Source: Firmicutes bacterium UBA5499
GTDB taxonomy: Bacteria > Bacillota > DTU084
Direction of reading: 5' to 3'
DNA length: 7,652 bases
Assembly (NCBI GenBank): GCA_002426275.1
Contig: DIPB01000064.1
Span: 20,507 to 28,158, forward strand
Under the pieces are notes generated by a model. That model did no database searches. It was not told where the DNA came from and saw nothing but the letters and a program-made list of their open reading frames with translations. Position 1 is the stretch's first letter, and each line of letters starts with the position of its first letter. The position numbers and the translations under genes are program-made. This document shows positions 1 through 7,652 of the stretch, piece after piece.

Positions 1-13
1 GGAGCCTGTGCAG

Positions 14-2263
14 ATGCCTGCCCAACGGGAGCGCCCAACCCTGAAGAATAATAGCGAGGAAGCAGTGCGGGGAACTGTGGAGCGCATTGTCTTCCGCAAT
101 GAGGAAAATGGGTTTACAGTCGCCCGCTTCATGCCAGACGACGGAAAAGAGCTCCAGACAATTGTGGGGCGCTTTCCGCAGCTTCACGAGGGCGCTAATC
201 TTCAGGTGGAGGGCAAATGGCAACATAACAGCCAATACGGCTGGCAGTTGGCGGTTGACAGTTACCAGCTGATTGTGCCGACCTCCAAAGCGGGCATCGT
301 CCGTTACCTCAGTTCAGGCCTGATTAAAGGAATAGGGCCAGTGACAGCCAAGAGACTTGTGGACGCCTTTGGGGAAAAAACCTTGGAGGTTATCGCCAAA
401 GAGCCTCAGCGTCTGTTTGAGGTTGCGGGGATCGGCCAGGCGAAAGCCAAGCAGATCCAAAGCGGGCTCGCCGCCCATCGAGAGATTGAACAAATTATGG
501 TAGCATTGCAAGGGTGGGGGTTGACTCCCACCCTTGCCGTTAAAATTTATAAAGCCTACGGCGAAAACGCGCTGGATGTTGTGAAAACCCAGCCTTACCG
601 TTTGGCGGACGAGGTGTGGGGGATCGGTTTTCTCACAGCAGATCGCATCGCTCAGCAGGTGGGAATTACCGGCAATTGTGAAGCGAGAGTGACGGCTGGG
701 ATCAAATATTTTCTCGGCGAGGAAGCCAATGCCGGTCATGTATATCAGCCGTTATCTGAATTTTTGCCAAAAGTTGCCCAATCCTTGGCCGTGGAGACAG
801 CGGATTTGGAGCGGAGCTTAAGCAAGCTGCAGGCGGAAAAAGAGGTTTTCAAGGCTCCCCTGCCAGACGCGGACCAAGCGCTTTATCTGGCGCCTTACTA
901 TTATGCCGAATGCGGCGTCTCAAGGCTCCTTGCCTCTTTGAGCAAGTGCGCCTTGGGCTTTAAGACTCCGGATTTGCCGGAGAAAATCAAACAGGCGCAA
1001 GAGACGGTTGGGATCCAGCTGGCCGCGGAGCAGAAAAAAGCTGTGGAAAAAGCCGCGCTCTGCGGCGCCCTCGTGCTCACAGGCGGGCCTGGCACAGGGA
1101 AGACCACAGTTGTCAAAGCAATCATCGAGTTGCTGACTTCATTAGGGTTAAAGGTCAATTTGGCCGCCCCTACAGGCAGGGCTGCCAAACGCCTTAGCGA
1201 GGCCACAGGTAAAGCTGCCAAAACCATCCACCGGCTTTTGGAATTCTCGTATAAAGAGGGGGAAGGATTTGGCTTTGCCCGCAATGCTGAGCGGCCCTTA
1301 AAGCTTGACGTGCTCATAGTCGACGAGGCCTCCATGGTAGATCTCCTGCTGATGTATAACCTGCTGAAAGCCATGCCGCCGGCCTCCCGTCTGATCTTGG
1401 TTGGCGATGTGGATCAGCTTCCGTCTGTGGGCGCAGGCAGCGTGCTGAGAGATTTAATTCGCTCGCAAGCCATCCCGGTTGTCACGCTCACTGAGATCTT
1501 CCGCCAGGCGCAAGAGAGCATGATCATCGTCAACGCCCACAGGATCAACCAGGGTCTGCTGCCCACTTTCACTGCGGTAGGCTCGCGCAGGGACTTTTTC
1601 TTCATTCCGCAAGAAGATCCCCAAGCCATCGCGTCCACCATTGTGGCTCTGGTGAGCCGAAGACTGCCCCGCTTCCTAGGCACCAAAAGCGTAGAAGAGA
1701 TTCAAGTGTTGACTCCCATGCGGAAAAGCCCCATTGGCGTTACAGCCTTAAATTATCTGCTGCAAGAAGCGTTAAATCCCCCCGATCCTCTCAAAAGCCA
1801 GCTGACAGTTGGCAACACCACTTTTCGTTTGGGCGATAAGGTGATGCAAATTCGCAATAACTACCAAAAGTTCGTTTGGAACGGGGATATCGGCCTCATT
1901 CGGCAGGTGGACTCTCAGACGCAGCAGCTCGCGGTAGAATTTCAAGAGGAAGATGACACGAGGGAAGTGCGCTATGAAGCCGGAGAATTGGACGAGCTGG
2001 TCTTAGCTTACGCCACCTCGGTCCATAAAAGCCAGGGCAGCGAGTTCCCTGCGGTGGTAATGCCGGTTTCCACTCAACATTACATCATGCTGCAGCGGAA
2101 TTTGCTCTATACAGCCATTACCCGCGCCAAACGGCTGGTTGTGCTTGTGGGGACCAAGAAAGCCATTTCCATTGCGGTGCGCAATATTAAACCTGTGGAG
2201 CGATATAGCCTGCTGGCGGAACGCCTGCGTCAGGAAGCAGAGCATAAACCGCTTTTTTCCTGA
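14..2263 (+). CDS. recD2: RecD2-type (YrrC-like) ATP-dependent 5'-3' DNA helicase
   Basis: Superfamily 1B DNA helicase that works without RecBC; in Bacillota, RecD2 is linked to replication-fork upkeep, mismatch repair and damage tolerance. Numbered from ATG 14 (749 aa, within the family's usual range of about 700-800). An N-terminal OB-like domain (about 20-95) is followed by helix-hairpin-helix loops with GIG at 106, 139 and 203. The helicase core shows Walker A GGPGTGKT (357-364), Walker B DEAS (437-440), GDVDQLPSVGAG (464-475), EIFRQ (494-498), VHKSQGSEF (670-678) and YTAITRAK (699-706), so all motifs look intact. A GTG at 8 is also in frame, but GGAG at bases 1-4 sits 9 nt before ATG 14 and only 3 nt before the GTG, so I prefer ATG 14. 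The promoter lies outside the window. comFA follows after 9 bases. The family call is very secure. Confidence 0.96.
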   Translation: MPAQRERPTLKNNSEEAVRGTVERIVFRNEENGFTVARFMPDDGKELQTIVGRFPQLHEGANLQVEGKWQHNSQYGWQLAVDSYQLIVPTSKAGIVRYLSSGLIKGIGPVTAKRLVDAFGEKTLEVIAKEPQRLFEVAGIGQAKAKQIQSGLAAHREIEQIMVALQGWGLTPTLAVKIYKAYGENALDVVKTQPYRLADEVWGIGFLTADRIAQQVGITGNCEARVTAGIKYFLGEEANAGHVYQPLSEFLPKVAQSLAVETADLERSLSKLQAEKEVFKAPLPDADQALYLAPYYYAECGVSRLLASLSKCALGFKTPDLPEKIKQAQETVGIQLAAEQKKAVEKAALCGALVLTGGPGTGKTTVVKAIIELLTSLGLKVNLAAPTGRAAKRLSEATGKAAKTIHRLLEFSYKEGEGFGFARNAERPLKLDVLIVDEASMVDLLLMYNLLKAMPPASRLILVGDVDQLPSVGAGSVLRDLIRSQAIPVVTLTEIFRQAQESMIIVNAHRINQGLLPTFTAVGSRRDFFFIPQEDPQAIASTIVALVSRRLPRFLGTKSVEEIQVLTPMRKSPIGVTALNYLLQEALNPPDPLKSQLTVGNTTFRLGDKVMQIRNNYQKFVWNGDIGLIRQVDSQTQQLAVEFQEEDDTREVRYEAGELDELVLAYATSVHKSQGSEFPAVVMPVSTQHYIMLQRNLLYTAITRAKRLVVLVGTKKAISIAVRNIKPVERYSLLAERLRQEAEHKPLFS

Positions 2264-2268
2264 GGTGA
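2262..2268 (+). promoter_or_regulatory. Ribosome binding site of comFA overlapping the recD2 stop
   Basis: GAGGTGA matches the end of the anti-Shine-Dalgarno complement and lies four bases before ATG 2273. It overlaps the recD2 TGA (2261-2263), so ribosomes ending recD2 could restart on comFA. This supports ATG 2273 as the start rather than the in-frame ATG at 2279. Confidence 0.7.
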
Positions 2269-2272
2269 GATC

Positions 2273-3931
2273 ATGACAATGCCGCGGTATATAGTTTACT
2301 TCGTCACCATGGGGGACAAAGTCTGCCTGGGCCTGAGTCCGGATCCCGCCTTTGATTGGCGATATTGGCAAAGCCTGGGCTGCGCTTCTTTTCCCAGGCA
2401 GCTTGCTCCGCCCTTGCCGTTGTTTGCGGCGCAGAAGCTGCTTGCGGCTTTAACCAAGCGGCCGTTTATCCCCAATAAAATTTCATTTTTCGGAAGATTG
2501 GCTTTGGCATGGCGGGCCAGGAAATTCACCCCGCAGCCGGCTCCGGAAAGCCGCGCTGTGGCGGACGATTTGCTCCGCAGGCTGCTGGCGGGCAGGATTT
2601 ATCTGTGGGAGGAGCTGGAGCGGCTGTGGAGAGAGGATGATTTGTCTCTGGCTGTGCAGAAGCTGGTGCTGGAGGGAAAGTGCCTCCTGACCGCGGCTGT
2701 GGGGCTGGACTCTTGGGGCCGGCTGGTTTGCCGCCGCTGCGGCGGCAGCAACCTTGAGCCAAATCGCTGGTGCTGTCCCGGACAGATTTGCGTTGAATGT
2801 ACGGAATGTTCCGCTTTAGGAAAGGCTTCAACTTGCAAGGGGCTGGTGGCCATGGCCCGGGAAGGAGACGATCCTCCCAGGCGAGTGCGGCTGCAATTGC
2901 CCTTTGCCCTTACGAAAGCTCAAAGCACAGCCAGCCGGCAGCTGGCAGAATTTGTCCGCAGCGAAAAATCGACTCTGCTGCTGTGGGCTGTCTGCGGAGC
3001 AGGTAAAACTGAAGTCTCTTTCCAGGCTGCGCAAATCGTTTTAGCTCAAGGGGGACGGGTCTTGCTGGCCGTTCCCCGGCGTTCCGTGGTCCGGGAATTG
3101 GCAGGGAGGCTGGAGGGAGCTTTTCCAAATTTGTCTCTGCAGGTCCTCTATGGCGGCGTAGACCGGGAGCAAAGGCGCCGCAGCTCGCCTTTAGTGTTGG
3201 CCACCACGCATCAGGTATTGCGCTTTTATCGTAATTTTGATCTTGTCATTCTCGATGAGGCGGACGCCTTCCCTTATCGCGGCAGCCGTATGCTGCAGCA
3301 GGCTGCGGAGCGGGCTTTGCGTCCAGGGGGGAAGCGGATTTTCATGACCGCCACTCCGGATCGCGCCTTGCTTAAGAAGGTACGAGTTGAAAACTGGTCC
3401 TTAGCGCGCTTGCCCGTGCGGCACCACGGCCGTCCTCTGCCCGTGCCGGCAGTGCTGCTGTCCGCATTGAAAGAAGAGCCATTGGAGCTTCCCGAGCAGG
3501 TTTTGGCTCAAATTCAAAGTTCCCGCAGTCTGTTCATTTTTGTGCCCACAGTTGCTTTATGCCTCAAAGTGGCGCAGCACCTTCGGCAGAGAATGGGGGA
3601 AGTGGAGAGCTGTCATGCTCAGGATCCGGAACGGGATAAAAAGCTTGCGGCTTTTCGCCGAGGGGAAGTCAGGTATTTGGTTTCCACCACTGTGGCAGAG
3701 CGAGGCATCACTATCCCGGGAGTTGATGTGCTGGTGCTGTTCGCCAATCATCAGCTTTTCGACGAACGGGCTTTAGTGCAGATGGCCGGCAGAGCCGGCA
3801 GAACGGCTGCTCAGCCCACAGGCGAGGTTTGCTTTGCGGCGGTTAGCCAAAGTACAGCCATGACCGAGGCGATTCGCCAAATCCGGGAGCAAAATCTGGA
3901 AGCAGCGAGGCTGGGATTAATTGCCGCCTAA
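2273..3931 (+). CDS. comFA: ComFA-like DNA uptake helicase/translocase (late competence)
   Basis: DEAD/DEAH-type superfamily 2 ATPase of 552 aa. In competent Bacillota, ComFA acts at the inner face of the membrane and helps drive single-stranded transforming DNA into the cytosol. Diagnostic ComFA signatures are visible: Walker A WAVCGAGKTE (238-247), DEADAFPY (328-335), TATP (359-362), motif V with TTVAERG (472-478) and motif VI QMAGRAGR (503-510). Upstream is a cysteine cluster at 153, 156, 167, 168, 173, 176, 179 and 188, the zinc-binding region of the family. The protein is longer than B. subtilis ComFA (about 460 aa) because of an N-terminal extension of roughly 140 residues with no motif I recognise. 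PriA-like helicases are the nearest alternative, but DEADAFPY and WAVCGAGKTE favour ComFA. The usual partner comFC is not next to it. It is probably co-transcribed with recD2. Confidence 0.9.
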   Translation: MTMPRYIVYFVTMGDKVCLGLSPDPAFDWRYWQSLGCASFPRQLAPPLPLFAAQKLLAALTKRPFIPNKISFFGRLALAWRARKFTPQPAPESRAVADDLLRRLLAGRIYLWEELERLWREDDLSLAVQKLVLEGKCLLTAAVGLDSWGRLVCRRCGGSNLEPNRWCCPGQICVECTECSALGKASTCKGLVAMAREGDDPPRRVRLQLPFALTKAQSTASRQLAEFVRSEKSTLLLWAVCGAGKTEVSFQAAQIVLAQGGRVLLAVPRRSVVRELAGRLEGAFPNLSLQVLYGGVDREQRRRSSPLVLATTHQVLRFYRNFDLVILDEADAFPYRGSRMLQQAAERALRPGGKRIFMTATPDRALLKKVRVENWSLARLPVRHHGRPLPVPAVLLSALKEEPLELPEQVLAQIQSSRSLFIFVPTVALCLKVAQHLRQRMGEVESCHAQDPERDKKLAAFRRGEVRYLVSTTVAERGITIPGVDVLVLFANHQLFDERALVQMAGRAGRTAAQPTGEVCFAAVSQSTAMTEAIRQIREQNLEAARLGLIAA

Positions 3932-3979
3932 AGGCAAGATTTGTCCTTTTCTTTCATATAGTTAAAGGGGGGGACAAAT

Positions 3980-4762
3980 ATGTGGATGAAAAATTGGCGA
4001 CTTAGCCCAGGCTCTAGAGGCCCTTTGGTTTTTGGCGCGCAAGAACGTTTGCTGGAATTGGGATATCGGCTGCCCAGAGACGGCGAATTCAGCTTCCAGA
4101 CCCAAGAGGCTGTCGGCGCTTGGCAGGAGCAAATGGGGCTGCCTGTAACAGGCGCGCTGACTCCAGAAAATTTGGAACAGTTATGGCAGGCCGCGGGGAA
4201 AAGTTTGAGCTTTGGCTGGGGTGAACAGCTGGCGGAAAGTGGATTCCCTGAGGCGAGCCTGGAGGTGAGCCTAAAAAGTTACAGACTTTTTTTATATAAC
4301 CAGACCCGGCTGGTTAAAGCGTTTCCCGTCTCAGTGGGAAAAACATCCACGCCTACTCCGGTGGGGAGGTTTAGGATTTTGGAATTATGGGAAACCCGCC
4401 GTTGCAGCTTGGGCAGCCGCTGGCTGAGCTTTACCCCTTACAGGCATAGCATTCACGGCCTGTTGCCAGATCAAAAGCCGGGATTTGCCAACACTCTGGG
4501 CTGTATTCAGTTGGCTTTGGCAGACCTGGAAGAATTGACGCCATACCTGCAAGTGGGCACGCCGCTTTTCATCAGTCAAAAGGAACGGCTGCCACAGAAC
4601 GTTGAGAGTCAATGGCTGTTCTATTATCCCAAGAAAGGAGAGAGCATTGAAGAAATCTGTCTGCGTTACAGAGTGGGAATCAGCCAGCTACTGGCGGCAA
4701 ATAACCTTTGCCGCAGGGAAGAATTGGCTGCCTGCGGCAAGTTACGGATTCCCATCCGGTGA
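3980..4762 (+). CDS. L,D-transpeptidase (YkuD fold) with peptidoglycan-binding and LysM domains
   Basis: A 260-aa protein in three parts: a PG_binding_1-like helical repeat (about 8-70), a YkuD/ErfK catalytic domain (about 92-200) and a C-terminal LysM-like domain (211-260, ending LRIPIR). YkuD enzymes make 3-3 cross-links in peptidoglycan or attach proteins to it, using a Cys nucleophile. Visible here: VSVGKTSTPTPVGRF, SIHG (His159) and nucleophile Cys175 in NTLGCIQL (171-178). The family's SHGC-[IV]-R is altered: His becomes Leu173 and Arg becomes Gln177. There is no signal peptide or membrane segment, although the substrate is outside the membrane; B. subtilis YkuD, a spore protein, is likewise signal-less, so a mother-cell or spore role is plausible (inference). 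The start has a G-rich ribosome site (about 3964-3973, AAAGGGGGGG) 6 nt upstream; ATG 3986 is possible. The last 21 bases overlap the opposing small gene. Confidence 0.88.
   Translation: MWMKNWRLSPGSRGPLVFGAQERLLELGYRLPRDGEFSFQTQEAVGAWQEQMGLPVTGALTPENLEQLWQAAGKSLSFGWGEQLAESGFPEASLEVSLKSYRLFLYNQTRLVKAFPVSVGKTSTPTPVGRFRILELWETRRCSLGSRWLSFTPYRHSIHGLLPDQKPGFANTLGCIQLALADLEELTPYLQVGTPLFISQKERLPQNVESQWLFYYPKKGESIEEICLRYRVGISQLLAANNLCRREELAACGKLRIPIR
4708..4740 (-). terminator. Perfect 10-bp inverted repeat at the convergent gene ends, possible terminator
   Basis: TTGCCGCAGG (4708-4717) and CCTGCGGCAA (4731-4740) are perfect inverse complements separated by 13 bases. On the - strand the hairpin begins two bases after the stop codon (4742-4744) of the 90-residue gene, a typical terminator position. 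The sequence after it on that strand (AAGGTTATTTG) is only weakly U-rich, so it may be a 3'-end stabiliser or a poor terminator. The same bases encode part of the transpeptidase LysM domain on the + strand. Confidence 0.4.
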
Positions 4763-5014
4763 TTGTTCGCGTCTGGGAGCGCTGACAGCGGTAACGCTGC
4801 TGAGGATGATCTCCCGCTCCCTGCGGACGCCGTCTTTTTCCCAGATGCGTTCTCTGATTTCAACCCGGGGGATCACCACCTGCAGCTCGTGAGGGATGGG
4901 AAGCCAGCTTTTTCGTTCTATGCGCAGCCGGCACAAAGGCAGCCGGAGGTCTACAGAATCGTGGGTTTTGAGCTGACAGAGACGTTGCAAAAAGTTGCGC
5001 GCCCTTGTCCACAT
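4742..5014 (-). CDS. Hypothetical 90-aa basic protein downstream of ligA
   Basis: I do not recognise this gene with confidence. It is called coding because ATG 5014 has a very strong ribosome site (GGAGGTGG, ending 4 nt before the ATG), codon choice resembles the neighbours (CTG, ATC, GAG, CGC), and it lies in the same direction as ligA, 72 bases downstream. The product is rich in Arg and Glu, has no signal peptide or membrane helix, and is predicted by eye to be mostly beta: short alternating strands around LQVVIPRVEIRERI (44-57) then KDGVRREREIILSSV (60-74). The turn WEKDGVRREREI loosely recalls SPOCS/DUF3794 spore-protein repeats, but this is a weak resemblance seen by eye. The C-terminal 7 codons overlap the convergent transpeptidase gene. 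The opposite-strand reading frame in this region (TTG at 4763) has no comparable start signal. Confidence 0.7.
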   Translation of the reverse strand: MWTRARNFLQRLCQLKTHDSVDLRLPLCRLRIERKSWLPIPHELQVVIPRVEIRERIWEKDGVRREREIILSSVTAVSAPRREQSPDGNP

Positions 5015-5018
5015 GAAA

Positions 5019-5063
5019 CCACCTCCGCAGCGTTTTCTTTAGGATATGTAATCGCGGAGGCGG
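5019..5063 (-). promoter_or_regulatory. Candidate RNA hairpin sequestering the ribosome site of the 90-aa gene
   Basis: In - strand RNA, bases 5063-5054 (CCGCCTCCGC) can pair along their whole length with 5028-5019 (GCGGAGGTGG): ten pairs, nine Watson-Crick and one G-U, closing a 25-nt loop. The 3' arm is the Shine-Dalgarno of the 90-aa gene. The single imperfect position is G-U in the - strand RNA but A-C in the + strand, as expected if the structure works in the - transcript. No U-run follows, so translational control fits better than termination. Function is inferred. Confidence 0.45.
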
Positions 5064-5067
5064 CTGT
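5040..5067 (-). promoter_or_regulatory. Possible sigma-K-like promoter for the 90-aa gene
   Basis: On the - strand, CATATCCTA (5048-5040) fits the mother-cell sigma-K -10 consensus CATANNNTA at every fixed position. ACA (5067-5065), 16 bases upstream, fits its minimal -35 element. Initiation would fall near 5033, leaving about 20 nt of leader containing the ribosome site. The consensus is short, so chance matches are common. Placement directly before a gene with a strong ribosome site is the main support. Confidence 0.3.
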
Positions 5068-5086
5068 GACAGTGGATGGCCGCGCG

Positions 5087-7499
<2,413 letters not shown>

Positions 7500-7530
7500 A
7501 AGCGAATTCCTCCCTGTACGAAGATGTTTA

Positions 7531-7567
7531 AATAAAACAAAAAACTTACACAACCAGTGCAAGTTTT
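7531..7567 (-). terminator. Rho-independent terminator after tRNA-Val
   Basis: Reading the - strand, AAAACTTGCAC (7567-7557), a 5-nt loop and GTGTAAGTTTT (7551-7541) form an 11-bp stem with one G-U pair, followed by a U-rich tail (TTGTTTTATT, down to 7531). The mismatch is A-C on the + strand, so the structure is oriented for - strand transcripts. It starts 13 bases after the tRNA CCA and likely separates the tRNA unit from the flavodoxin-ligA operon, whose promoter I cannot place with confidence. Confidence 0.72.
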
Positions 7568-7580
7568 AAACTGCAAAAAA

Positions 7581-7652
7581 TGGTGGGGAAGAGCGGGCTC
7601 GAACCGCTGACCTCTACGATGTGAGCGTAGCACTCTAACCAACTGAGCTACT
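7581..7652 (-). tRNA. tRNA-Val (anticodon CAC), 5' end cut by window edge
   Basis: Cloverleaf read on the - strand: the end of the acceptor 5' strand and positions 8-9 (AGTA), D arm GCTC/GAGT, anticodon stem CTACG/CGTAG around loop CTCACAT, variable loop AGGTC, T arm AGCGG/CCGCT with loop TTCGAGC, acceptor 3' strand CTTCCCC, discriminator A and encoded CCA (7583-7581). The anticodon CAC reads GUG, so valine. The first five bases, expected GGGGA from pairing, lie beyond base 7652. The CAC isoacceptor is the less common valine tRNA, since UAC can also read GUG. Confidence 0.95.

Noticed and set aside
901..1374. Long - strand reading frame (157 codons) opposite recD2.
   Set aside because: It is antisense to the conserved helicase core and rich in Ser/Ala as expected from a shadow of that gene.
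3785..3802. Tandem GCCGGCAGA repeat.
   Set aside because: It encodes the AGRAGR part of helicase motif VI in ComFA, which fully explains it.
3921..3954. Small inverted repeat TTGCC/GGCAA at the comFA stop followed by a T-rich stretch, as a terminator.
   Set aside because: The stem has only five pairs with a 7-nt loop and the T-rich part does not follow it directly, so it is too weak to call.
3955..3963. CATATAGTT before the transpeptidase gene as a sigma-E/K -10 element.
   Set aside because: Initiation would fall inside the G-rich ribosome site, leaving almost no leader, and no suitable -35 element is seen.
7520..7560. Sigma-A promoter for the flavodoxin-ligA operon (TTGTGT or TTGCAC with TTTTAT/TAAACA).
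   Set aside because: The candidates coincide with the terminator stem and U-tract and have poor -10 matches or spacing; no single choice is convincing.
7500..7562. N-terminal extension of the flavodoxin-like protein to an ATG at 7562.
   Set aside because: The added residues do not fit the fold, they run through the tRNA terminator, and ATG 7499 has a good ribosome site.

Overview
The window looks like chromosomal DNA of a moderately GC-rich (my estimate, low to mid 50s %) spore-forming Bacillota (Clostridia-like). The evidence is the gene set: stand-alone RecD2, a ComFA competence helicase, a signal-less LysM/L,D-transpeptidase of the kind found in spores, NAD-dependent LigA, strong GGAGG-type ribosome sites and a CCA-encoding tRNA. 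The genus cannot be read from the sequence. Nothing suggests a mobile element, CRISPR array or phage.

Layout. Two gene blocks face each other. On the + strand: recD2 (14-2263), comFA (2273-3931) and a peptidoglycan-binding/YkuD/LysM L,D-transpeptidase (3980-4762). On the - strand, in transcription order: tRNA-Val(CAC) (cut by the window's right edge), a rho-independent terminator (7567-7531), a small flavodoxin-fold protein (7499-7101), ligA (7099-5087) and an unrecognised 90-residue protein (5014-4742). The two blocks meet tail to tail, and their last coding bases overlap by 21 bp. No stretch over 100 bases lacks a gene; the longest gaps are 7500-7580 (tRNA terminator and flavodoxin RBS) and 5015-5086.

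How the genes fit. RecD2, ComFA and LigA all act on DNA (unwinding for repair, uptake of transforming DNA, nick sealing). recD2 and comFA are tightly linked: the comFA ribosome site overlaps the recD2 stop. ligA starts one base after the flavodoxin stop, which suggests translational coupling. The transpeptidase is a cell-wall or spore-wall enzyme and seems functionally separate.

Most interesting spot. The 72-base gap between ligA and the 90-residue gene can fold, in the - strand RNA, into a 10-bp helix that buries the small gene's ribosome site. A sigma-K-like promoter match lies mostly in the loop. Transcripts starting there would lack one arm of the helix. This would be a promoter-choice switch: silent in ligA read-through RNA, translated from the dedicated (possibly sporulation) transcript. 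It is a hypothesis from sequence alone. Second in interest is the transpeptidase, whose near-invariant His before Gly-Cys is Leu.
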